From Naegleria lovaniensis (taxonomy: Eukaryota > Heterolobosea > Eutetramitea > Acrasida > Naegleriidae), in assembly GCF_003324165.1 (NCBI RefSeq), contig NW_025407834.1:310001-374000 (forward strand): a DNA stretch of 64,000 bases, written 5' to 3'. The notes beneath the pieces are model-generated. The model was not told the origin of the DNA and ran no database searches. It saw only the letters and a list, made by a program, of their open reading frames with translations. The position numbers were made by a program, and so were the translations under genes. Every line of letters starts with the position of its first letter. Position 1 is the first letter of the stretch. This document shows positions 41,511 through 50,680 of the stretch, piece after piece.

Positions 41511-43803
41511 TCATGCATTAGTAGAGTCGAAGAGAGCTGTTTGTAGTGCTGAGAAATCATTGGGTCGTTTTTGAATGGCATCTTCAAGGACTTTCTTGGT
41601 CTTGTCAACCACTTGAGGGTAATCCATATAACCAGAACCACTCTCTAAGTTACATGTATACATTCTGCTATTGTTCACACTCTCGAGAATACTTACCGAC
41701 GAATATTTTGTGCAACAGTTTGCAAATCAGCATAAATAATTGGCCAAATACAATCTCAGGCTCAGTTGCATAGTTCTTGACTGTTTCATCATGATGAAGC
41801 ATGTGTAAAATCAGTCAATTCATGTAAACATGATCACATACCTTGTAAACACATGAATCGAAATAATGGAAATTTGTTTTCAATGTTTTCAATCGGACAA
41901 GTGGCAAGATTCTCAGCATTCAGCAATGTGCACAATGCAAAGAATAAATTAATTCCAGACACACAAAATGGATATGCATGTTGTTCATCAATCAATGACT
42001 TCATCAATTTGAGATCATTTCTTGCAAAATATAATAACTTGTCAAAATGCATACATGTATCATGAATCCTCACATGAGCAATTACATACCATCTTTAAGC
42101 TCATGACTCCTCCTCCTCTAAAATCAGTGGATGGATTATCTCCTTGAAACCCAATGTTTACCCATTGTCGTGATTTCCTTGCGATGAGAGGATCATCTGG
42201 CCTAAGCAGAGCATATAATTCTAATAAATCCTTTTCATGAAACTCATTATTTTCATCATATCTTTCCTTTCTTAATTTGGAGACAGTTCCAACCAAATAA
42301 TTAATAACTCTAAATTTTGCAGCCTTATATTGGTTCATTTGAGCACCAATGGTATAGATTAATTCTTTTCTATCAAAGCAATAAAATTGGATTGGTTCGC
42401 TATTATACAGAGTAATATCTATAATCTCAAATCCATCACCTCGATAAGTATTGTTGGTATCCCTAATTTGCATAATGTCATCAATGTATATTTGTTGCAC
42501 AAAGGTATAATCAATTCCGGTCGACTTGTCCTTAGAATTATTTTCAATAAGAAGATACATGAGAAGAGAACTGGATGCCTATTCGTAATCCGTAATTAAA
42601 ACATGGGATTGAATAAAACTCAAGGTTTCTTTTAACCAAACCTACCTTATCGACGGAAAGAGCGTGAGGCTTTCCTTTCAACTCGACAAAAAAATCATCA
42701 CCACTCAATCTCATCTCAACGAGAACCTTTTTCAACTCTTCAATTCGTTTGAATTTATCTTCATACCATTCTTGTTCTCGTAATAAAAACTGTCCATTTT
42801 CATTTTCCTTTTCCTCATCATAATTACTTTCAATTTCAATAATTCGTTTAATTTTTCTCTTCTCCTCTTTTGTGGTGCGATGAAATTGATTAATTTGTTT
42901 GAATATATCAGCATATGGATGATCAAAAAGAAAAGCCAATGGCGAGTTATGAATATCAAAAAAGTAATAGATGAGAAAATCAAACGAGTCTAGATTTTTC
43001 TTCTTGATTTCATCCAAGTTCTTTTTTCTTGCTTCTGATTGCAGTTGCAAAATGGTAGCGAGATATTCATTGAAGGCTTTCTTTCTATAGTCTAGTAAAT
43101 TCTGATCATTGTATGAGGTTATTGGACTCTTTGAAGGAAATTTGATATTCGAGAATGATTCTTTGATAGGATATGTTTTCTTGAGCAATGTATGAAATTT
43201 CTTGAATTCGTTATATCTTCTCACCACTTTGTGTTGGCATTTCATTGAATCATTACTAAAACCAATCACTAAATCAATTGAATAACCAATATATTTCTTA
43301 TCACCACTATTGATCAATGGAAGGTCAGTACTTGTAGAAGAAGAGCTTTTTTTAAAATCAAATTCAACAGTCTGATTAATCTGTGCAGATAGAGACGATA
43401 TTAAATCACTTTTTGTTAGTGTAGGTATCCAAACAGAAACTCTCCTTTTTCTATTGGAGTATGAAATGTTAGAAGTGTTGGATGATAGCGTTGGACTATG
43501 TGTGTGAGAAATCAATACTTCAGTGCTACCACTTGCAATAGTGCTACCAGACTCACTTGTAAAATCGGAATTTCCATTCTTCACAGGTGAAGAAACAACG
43601 GCATAATGATTTTTGTGCTTGTTGAAATATCTTCGATTTTCATCGAGATAGACCACCAATTCTTGATCCTCAAAATTTTCATCGTCATCATCAAACTCTT
43701 CAGATCCAAAAACTGAGTATGGTTGCGAGACTGAAGGTCGTTCCAAAGTGGTTCTGGACTCTCGGAAAGGAAGAGCAGTTTCTTCATCACTTGCTTGCAT
43801 CAT
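41511..43803 (-). CDS. PX-ELMO domain protein, five exons, 686 aa
   Basis: Exons are 43803-42646, 42578-42090, 42037-41842, 41780-41697 and 41644-41511. The four introns are 52-67 bp, all GT-AG, and all joins keep frame. A PX domain at about residues 185-290 shows YIGYSIDLVIGFSND, CQHKVVRRYNEFKKFHTLL and FPSKSPI, so phosphoinositide binding is expected. A charged helical linker follows. The ELMO domain spans exons 2-5: LYALLRPDDPLIARKSRQWV, then GFQGDNPSTDFRGGGVMSLK, MLLYFARNDL and SGSGYMDYPQVVDKTKK. ELMO domains serve Rac/Arf-family GTPase control. An upstream in-frame start at 43851 is possible; the ATG at 43803 has the A-run context. Confidence 0.85.
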
Positions 43804-44120
43804 TTTTTTGCCGTGTGTTTTTAGCCAACAACATTGATTTGTAAAATTCAATAAGAAACTTTTTCATCAAATGATGTGTCAACTCGGAATGAACTACAAA
43901 GCACAATCCCGAAGGGTACCAAGTAGCTGTCTTTGAGAGACCGCTTTCGCATACAGTTTGCCACTCCTTCGACGCTGAAGCCACCCGTAATTGGACTAGA
44001 TGAAACAGCAACATTAGAGTGGTTGATTGACTGAGGATTATGGAAGGGCGATGATGTCTCTGCCCTCTGGCGTCCAAACTTGTTCTTCATGATTATGGTT
44101 TTATTGTTGTTTTAAAAAAA

Positions 44121-45600
44121 ATGCAAAAACGTGCCATCCTTTCATCCGGCCTCATCATTCAAAAGAACATCTCTATCACCACCACTGCGATCTCATCATC
44201 ATTTTTGAAGAAACCATCCCATCATCAACAACGAGAATTTTCTCAAACTATTCCAACCATGAGTGCTCAAATTTATAACGAACATTTAAAGCCTATCATT
44301 GAAAAACAATTAAACGAAATCAGACAAGCAGGAACCTACAAGAAGGAAAGAGTCATCACTTCTCCGCAAGCATCAAAAATTACAACACTTCAAACAGGAA
44401 AGAATGAAGTCTTGAACTTCTGTGCCAATAACTATTTGGGCTTGAGTGATCATCCAGAGTTAATCAAAGCAGCAAAGAAGGCTCTTGATACTCATGGAAT
44501 GGGTCTATCATCAGTTCGTTTCATTTGTGGTACTCAAGATATCCATAAGGAATTAGAAACTAAAATTTCAGAGTTCCATGGCACAGAAGACACTATTCTC
44601 TATCCATCATGTTTTGATGCTAATGGTGGTTTGTTTGAATGTCTTCTCAATGAAGAAGATGCTGTGATCAGTGATGCTTTGAATCATGCAAGTATCATTG
44701 ATGGTATTCGTTTGTGCAAGGCTCAACGATTCAGATACAAACATATGGACATGGCTGATTTAGAGAAAATTTTGCAGGAGACTCAAAGTGCTCGTACTAG
44801 ATTGATCGCAACTGATGGTGTGTTTAGTATGGATGGTGATGTTGCACCACTTCCAGAAATTGTGAAATTGGCTGAGAAGTACAAGGCTATTGTTTTTATT
44901 GACGAATGTCATGCAACTGGATTGTAAGTAGTAGTACTACCAGATTTAGTGCTAACATTGTCAACTCGGTTTCAACTTGGATGATGTTCGCCTTTGATGC
45001 TTCATCAAAATTGACTGACTGCTTTTGAACTCACACAGCTTTGGAAAAACTGGTCGTGGCACTCCAGAGCACTTTGGTTTGGAAGGAAAGATTGATATTA
45101 TTAATTCGACATTGGGAAAGGCTTTAGGTGGTAGCACAGGAGGATACACCACTGGAAGAAAGGAAATTATTGAGCTTTTAAGACAACGTGCTCGTCCATA
45201 CCTTTTTTCCAACTCACTTGCTCCTCCAGTAGTAGGTGCATCATTGAAAGTTTTTGAAATGATTTCAAAGGACACTTCACTAAGAGATCATCTCATGGAC
45301 AATACTAAACTTTTCAGACAATCCATGAAGAAAGCTGGCTTTGAAATTATTGGAGATGATTCTTGCCCAATTGTTCCAGTTATGCTTAGAGACGCAAGAT
45401 TGGCATCAGAATTTGCTGATGAAATGCTGAAGAGAGGCATTTATGTCATTGGTTTCTCTTATCCTGTTGTTCCAAAAGATCAAGCTAGAATCAGAGTGCA
45501 ATTATCTGCTGGACATTCCAGAGAACAAGTCGAGAAATGTATCAATGCATTCATTGAGGTTGGAAAACAAAAAGGCATTATCAAAATGTCTAATCTTTAG
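44121..45600 (+). CDS. GCAT: Mitochondrial 2-amino-3-ketobutyrate CoA ligase (glycine C-acetyltransferase)
   Basis: Exons are 44121-44923 and 45039-45600 (115-bp intron, gtaagt ... acacag), joining as DECHATGFFGKTGRG. The enzyme is a PLP-dependent alpha-oxoamine synthase that cleaves 2-amino-3-oxobutanoate with CoA to glycine and acetyl-CoA in threonine breakdown. Motifs are [38 protein letters not shown] and the PLP lysine in [14 protein letters not shown]. The first ~45 residues form a mitochondrial presequence ([20 protein letters not shown] near its end). Length 454 residues versus about 398 in bacteria, the difference being the presequence. The ATG follows eight A residues. Confidence 0.95.
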
Positions 45601-45655
45601 TATGTGACACGATGATTAAAGATATTCGAAATGTCATATTGATATCATTTATACC

Positions 45656-46693
45656 TTAAATTGTATACTTTTTGTTGTCATCATTTTTGCGATAAAGAAC
45701 AATTGGGAAATTCTCAATGATTTGATAGCCATCCGCAAATATTACAATCAAATTCACTTCAAATTGAATTCGGAAATTGCTGCCAATCAAGGTGGGACAT
45801 GTGAATAGCCTTGGGAAAACCATAAAAATGGGTAGTTTCAATCCTTTGCAAACATTTCCTTCTCCAAGTTGCAAATTCTGAATTTCTGTTGCTTCTTTTA
45901 TCATATTGCCTCCTTCTACGCTGCAACTTTCTACTCTTATGAGTTGAATCTCTACTGATTTAATTCTTGATGAAGTTTTCAGAATTTCAATTTCTCCTTC
46001 GAATGGTTCAGTAATATCACAAATGGTATCAGCAATATAGCCCTTAATTTCATACTCAGGTATTCCAGAAACATTGTGACGAAGAACATTTTGTAATGTC
46101 TGAGGAGTGAGAGTGAAATGCTTTGGTTGTTTTGGAATGACAATATTTGTGCCTGGAGTTGAAGCAGTGTCATCCTGTTGTGATTCTGTAGAAGGAGAAA
46201 TTTCTGATGATGTCGTACTGATTAAATTTCTGGCAATGGCAACTCCTTGTCCTCTATTATAAACTGTAAAATCAAGAGTGGCCTTTTGATCTTTGCTGAA
46301 CAATCCCATTTTGACTTCACATGATATTTTGTAACGACATGCTAAATAAACACCAGCATATGTTTCATAGAGTGGAATTTTCTTGTTGAGTGGTTGTAAC
46401 ACAAATTCAAAAGGAATATCAGTAACTCCACTCGGAAATTTCTGTCCAACTTTATCCAGTTGAATTTGTAAATCTAACAATTTGATTGGTTTGAATGAAT
46501 TCATGACTACATCAAATATATTTAAATTACTTGTTCCATTATATTGAAATGTTACGACTCCTTCTACTTGTAAATTAATAGCTGATGATTTGAACCCTCC
46601 AGGTTTAGCATTAATCTTTACAACTCCACGAACTTTCTCTCCGGAGAAGTAAGTACGGTCTGGTTTTTTTAATTGAATTTCAAGGCTTTGCAT
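45656..46693 (-). CDS. VPS26C: VPS26C / DSCR3 retriever-complex subunit
   Basis: This is a 345-residue arrestin-fold protein. The N-lobe has KPDRTYFSGEKVRGVVKI, then KFPSGVTDIPFEFVLQPLNK and LYETYAGVYLACRYKISCEV. The C-lobe has FTLTPQTLQNVLRHNVSG, then IQLIRVESCSVEGGN, ATEIQNLQLGEGNVCKGLKL and FMVFPRLFTCPTL. These match VPS26C, the arrestin-like subunit of the retriever complex that recycles endosomal cargo with SNX17, rather than retromer VPS26A/B. A Ser/Thr insert of ~35 residues separates the lobes. Single exon. The DTWD1 gene follows on the same strand 56 bp upstream. Confidence 0.9.
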   Translation of the reverse strand: MQSLEIQLKKPDRTYFSGEKVRGVVKINAKPGGFKSSAINLQVEGVVTFQYNGTSNLNIFDVVMNSFKPIKLLDLQIQLDKVGQKFPSGVTDIPFEFVLQPLNKKIPLYETYAGVYLACRYKISCEVKMGLFSKDQKATLDFTVYNRGQGVAIARNLISTTSSEISPSTESQQDDTASTPGTNIVIPKQPKHFTLTPQTLQNVLRHNVSGIPEYEIKGYIADTICDITEPFEGEIEILKTSSRIKSVEIQLIRVESCSVEGGNMIKEATEIQNLQLGEGNVCKGLKLPIFMVFPRLFTCPTLIGSNFRIQFEVNLIVIFADGYQIIENFPIVLYRKNDDNKKYTI

Positions 46694-46749
46694 CGTGATG
46701 ATGATCTCGAGAGAGAGAGCGAGTGGAGCAGAAGGATCAAAAGATTTTT

Positions 46750-47922
46750 TTATTGTTCTTTCAATTTCTTTTGAGGAGGTTCCTGGACGCAGCCATTCGA
46801 AACGCTACTGTCTGCCACCTGTTGCTGCTGCTGTGTGGATTCAAGGTTGGCAGAAGAAGAAGGTACAACGTTGGAGGATGAGGATGGATTGTTGTTGCAA
46901 AGAGTTGAGGAAGTATTGCTACTGGCGTTCTTACTTTGAAATAGTTCATACTTGATGTACTTGTCATTATCTGTTTTCTTGGTTGTAATCTTTCTTGTTG
47001 GATCTTTGGCATAGTATTCTTGTATGAGACAATATTGATGAATGTAATAATAGAGAAAATTCTCCAAATTCTCAGAGTATTTGTATTCATCATTGATCAT
47101 TGGTTTTGAGAGAGTTTCATTCATGGCCTGAACCAATTCTTTATAGAAATAATAAATGGCTTCAATGGTACTCAGGAATTTTTGACCTTCTTTTTGATAT
47201 CTCCAAAACAACGTCTCCTTTTCTTCAATGATGACACATGGTAATCTATTAATTAATTCATTCCGATATATTTGTTTAGCTTGTCCCCAAGTAGAGTCAA
47301 TAAATACAGCATATTTCAAACTGGAGGTATTGATATCATTTTCATTGTTATGATGACTTGATGATTGGGCATTATTATGACTTGATGATTGGGCATTATT
47401 ATGACTTGATGATATGGTGTTATGACTTGATGATATGGCGTTATGACTTGATGATTTAAATAAATCACGAACTTGTTTTGCATTCTTTGATGGAAAAACA
47501 AGAATACTATTGCTTGGAGTAATAAATGATGGAATATCAGGAAATTCATATAAATCAGCACTCGAGTGAGCAACAACTTTGGCTTGAACGGCTGTAGATT
47601 TTGTTTTTCGTTCTAGTTTATGTTGAATAATAATGCAATGAAGAGGTAATTTGGAAATAGTTGGTGGATGATCAATCAATGGAATACAGCAATCGTAACA
47701 ATAATATTTTCGATTCTTTTGACATTTCGGACAAGGTACTTTCGGAAGGCTGTCAAAGGATGCAATATGAGAGATTGGAGGATTTGTGAAGGGAGGAATA
47801 TGAAAGTGTTGATAGACCATTTGCAACAGTGGTGAGTTATTGATGTTCTCATCATTGGTGTGCTGTGATGAGGTTTGAGTCGTTTCTTGAGTGGTCGACT
47901 CGAGCGCTCGAGGAGGGATCAT
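46750..47922 (-). CDS. DTWD1: DTWD1-type tRNA-uridine aminocarboxypropyltransferase
   Basis: This is a 390-residue single-exon protein. A Cys-rich start (PCPKCQKNRKYYCYDCCIPL) fits the zinc-binding N-part of the family. The DTW-type motif is FIDSTWGQAKQIYRN, followed by LFWRYQKEGQKFLSTIEAIY. The family adds a 3-amino-3-carboxypropyl group to uridine in tRNA using S-adenosylmethionine. DSTW rather than DTW-W is typical of the DTWD1 branch. A Ser/His/Asn repeat (encoded at 47353-47455) interrupts the middle. The C-terminus is Ser/Asn/Gln-rich with a basic end (PPQKKLKEQ). The ATG lies 38 bp from the left end of a transposon, so its promoter probably contains transposon DNA. Confidence 0.88.
   Translation of the reverse strand: MIPPRALESTTQETTQTSSQHTNDENINNSPLLQMVYQHFHIPPFTNPPISHIASFDSLPKVPCPKCQKNRKYYCYDCCIPLIDHPPTISKLPLHCIIIQHKLERKTKSTAVQAKVVAHSSADLYEFPDIPSFITPSNSILVFPSKNAKQVRDLFKSSSHNAISSSHNTISSSHNNAQSSSHNNAQSSSHHNNENDINTSSLKYAVFIDSTWGQAKQIYRNELINRLPCVIIEEKETLFWRYQKEGQKFLSTIEAIYYFYKELVQAMNETLSKPMINDEYKYSENLENFLYYYIHQYCLIQEYYAKDPTRKITTKKTDNDKYIKYELFQSKNASSNTSSTLCNNNPSSSSNVVPSSSANLESTQQQQQVADSSVSNGCVQEPPQKKLKEQ
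47353..47455. repeat. Minisatellite inside DTWD1
   Basis: Tandem units based on gacttgatgat: two of 24 bp (…tgggcattattat) and two of 21 bp (…atggtgttat / atggcgttat), plus a partial unit. Unit lengths are multiples of three, so the reading frame is kept; they encode repeated SSHN-type residues. Confidence 0.85.
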
Positions 47923-47973
47923 TTTGAAATTGTAAATATTTTTTTTGAATTTGAAGGTTCCCGCTACTCGCGG

Positions 47974-48186
47974 TTGACGTTAATTTTTAACGTTTTTTCG
48001 TCAAAAATTACAATCAAAAAGTTAACGAAAAAAATTTTATTCTCGCTTGAAAAGCGTTAATTATTGACGAAAAAACGTCAATAAAAAGCGTTAATTTCCC
48101 ACATTAACGATTTCATTATTCACGCGTCAAATTAACGTCAATTATTATGATGTTTCATAATAAAAATAATTGACGAAAAATTAACG
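47974..48186. repeat. Subterminal TTRACG array with hairpins
   Basis: About 14 copies of TTAACG or TTGACG occur in both orientations within ~215 bp. Several pair as perfect short hairpins, for example TATTGACG-AAAAAA-CGTCAATA and ACGTTAA-TTT-TTAACGT. A 13-bp direct repeat aaaagcgttaatt occurs twice. Likely binding sites for the element's partner protein; the left arm is far richer than the right (52565-52605). Confidence 0.8.
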
Positions 48187-49855
48187 CTCCTTATTTCTCA
48201 AATTTCTCTTTCATTCTCGTTCAACCAATCGTTCACTAATTCAATCTCTTCAAACCACTCCAAATCTTCAAATCTTGTATGTTTATCCATTTTCCTCACA
48301 TTCATTCATCCAAATTCTCTAATTTATATCCAACAACAAAGCTAAAGTAGTCAATTTAATGAATATAAATGGTAAATGAAAGATGAATTGGATTGACATT
48401 ACTTACTTTTGAATAATTTAAGCTATCGGGTTGAAATATCATCTAATTCAATACTTGTATTTCATATCATCTTTTCATTTGTTTATCATGATGTTGGTTT
48501 TGCATTCAGTTAAAATATTTTTCAGTTGCGGCATAATAATCATAGTGATCAATAGTTCAATCAAAACACACTTCAAATTCATATAAATGATATATCAATT
48601 TGTCATTTGTTTTGATATCTCTATTGCACTGACATTATTATTCACAACAAGTCATATTTTAACATCAATCAAACCAATCCCTATTCATGACAAACAAATG
48701 CCTCGATGATCTAAATACATTCCAGGCTTAAAATGTAAAAACATCAAACTCTAAATCATTGAAAGCTCTGTTAATCAATCCATAATACAAACAATCCTTC
48801 ATAATACCAAGCAAATTCAGCTTGAAATTCCATAACTCGATAATATAACATCTTTTTCAGTTCTACCATTGACAAATGTTAAGAAAGCGGTTGTTTGGTT
48901 ATTGTTGCAACTACAATCCTTTAACTCTCAATGCATAGTGGGACAAGAGGGTACGAATAATCAAACAACCAACTGTGGATCAAATATACTTGAAGTCTTA
49001 TCATCCCTATCCTCAATTGATTATCATTAAATTCAATCCCTACCTCAAGATATCCCTTCATTATCTGGATGTTAGAACTTGCTTCAATATCCTCAACCAA
49101 TCTCTACCAACGCATTCTATGTACAGAGTGTAATGATGGATATTCAAAACAACAACTAATAAAGAAGAAGCAACTAAAACATTTTGAATAAACAAAAATC
49201 TGCTCAGCAAATCTAACAACCTACCGATCATGTTACTCTAGAAGGAAATAAATAAACAACGAATAATGTTGTTGATATTAGTACATGGTTGGATATACTT
49301 ACCGGTTTAACAGGTGAACAAGTTTAATCATCCTCCACAACAATAACAATGGCCGTAAATGAAACGAATTACCTTTTCAAACAGCACGAACAGAATTACT
49401 TTCAAATCAAGCAATAACTACAAACCCTATCTGTTTGTTCAACAATATCTTCTCCTATCATCAACATAACATTCATTCGTCTTGCCAAAATGTTTGATGA
49501 TGCTAAAGGTCCTTTGTAGCATCTATCGTTGATCAGATTCAAGAAATTCACAACAACTTCGTGAAAAAGAGCTTACCGTAGAAGACTTTATCAATAAAAG
49601 CCAGCTTTGTCCTTTATAAGAGACAAAAGGCAAATGATAGCAAAGACAGTCCTCCATTTCGAGCAAACATGAAACGTGTCGATATCTTTGGATGATTTGG
49701 AGATCATACCTGTATCAATGAAACACGTACACTTACGCAAAGCAAGCTCTAGCAGCGTATAAGATGAACAAGCGGCATCTGTTGATGAATGAATGTGATT
49801 GTTGAACGTGGAGGCTACTACAAGCTTTTGAGAATTTTTTTATAAAACAAATTTT
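48187..49855. other. Non-coding interior of the transposon
   Basis: No long ORF occurs on either strand for ~1.67 kb. Short protein-like runs occur towards the right end, on the + strand (LTVEDFINKSQLCPL near 49570; ALAAYKMNKRHLLMNE near 49750), each ended by stops. This looks like a decayed coding region or captured sequence. I could not identify it. Confidence 0.4.
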
Positions 49856-50629
49856 TTATGTAATGCAAGATTTTACAACGACTGCTTGCTCTTGGTTTTG
49901 GATTCGTGCTCTTTCTTTGATGCGTTGTGTTTTAAAGTTCGACTTAAATTCATCAATAATAGCACCATATGTGACAGAAATTGTTTTGCTTGGAAGAACA
50001 TTCGGGTATTGTAATTGAAGAGCAATTAATGCGTTCAATGGCTTATTCAATTTGATGATTAATTCTTTTAGCTGTTTGTTTTCCAATGATAAGGCCTCGT
50101 TTTTCTCTCTGAGGTCTTTGACTTGCTGAAGGAAAAAGATATCACTAGCGAAATTCTTATGATCAGTAGGTTCTGTAGACTTGGGCTCATTTTGCAAAGG
50201 AGAATCACTCTCTTCAACATTTGAATTTGAGTTTGTTCTTGAATCCGAAATTTCCGGTGGAGTTATAGAGAGAACTTCATTGTCATCAATCTTGTCATCA
50301 TCGACTTCAGTGTCATAATTCATGGAAAATAAGGAGACGGGAGTACATCCTTGCTGAACCGTAGAAAAAGCATTTTGAATCATAGGAGCATGATTGGTTC
50401 GATCTTCAATTAATGAAAGGCATGAAATATCAAAAATCGTCTTCTTTTGATCTTGAACGAAGGATGGAACGTGAAATATAATGTCATTTAAACTGCAATT
50501 AGTTGAAGTGAATGATTGAACTCTTCCTTTACCAATCTTGTAGTAACAATTCTCTCCCTTTTCAATAATTTCAACTAAATCTCCAACTTTGAGATTTGAA
50601 CGGACGATGAAGAAGTTCTCTCTTCCCAT
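49856..50629 (-). CDS. Transposon partner protein with coiled coil (257 aa)
   Basis: The N-terminal ~65 residues form a small beta-rich unit (NLKVGDLVEIIEKGENCYYK, then IGKGRVQSFTSTNCSLNDII). An acidic Ser/Asp/Glu-rich linker follows. A helical segment (FFLQQVKDLREKNEALSLEN, then KQLKELIIKL) is a probable dimerising coiled coil, followed by a basic C-terminus (KTQRIKERARIQNQ). It is divergent to the transposase and shares its 51-bp promoter gap. In CACTA elements a second protein often binds subterminal repeats and helps transposition; that role is inferred from position only. No homolog was recognised. Confidence 0.6.
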   Translation of the reverse strand: MGRENFFIVRSNLKVGDLVEIIEKGENCYYKIGKGRVQSFTSTNCSLNDIIFHVPSFVQDQKKTIFDISCLSLIEDRTNHAPMIQNAFSTVQQGCTPVSLFSMNYDTEVDDDKIDDNEVLSITPPEISDSRTNSNSNVEESDSPLQNEPKSTEPTDHKNFASDIFFLQQVKDLREKNEALSLENKQLKELIIKLNKPLNALIALQLQYPNVLPSKTISVTYGAIIDEFKSNFKTQRIKERARIQNQEQAVVVKSCIT

Positions 50630-50680
50630 TCATTTTCAAGCGTTGTGAATGATAATGTTAATGTAAATGTTGATACGTTG

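Noticed and set aside
43848-44090. Minus-strand frame of 80 codons just upstream of the PX-ELMO gene
   Set aside because: It has an ATG and protein-like content but no donor that joins the PX-ELMO frame, and a rival frame overlaps it. It may be a leader ORF.
47353-47455. CRISPR-like direct repeats
   Set aside because: Units are 21-24 bp, adjacent with no spacers, and encode amino-acid repeats inside DTWD1.
48187-49855. Possible retroelement or virus-like content in the ORF-free part of the element
   Set aside because: No reverse transcriptase, integrase, capsid or long terminal repeat pattern was seen. The flanking genes are those of a plain DNA transposon.
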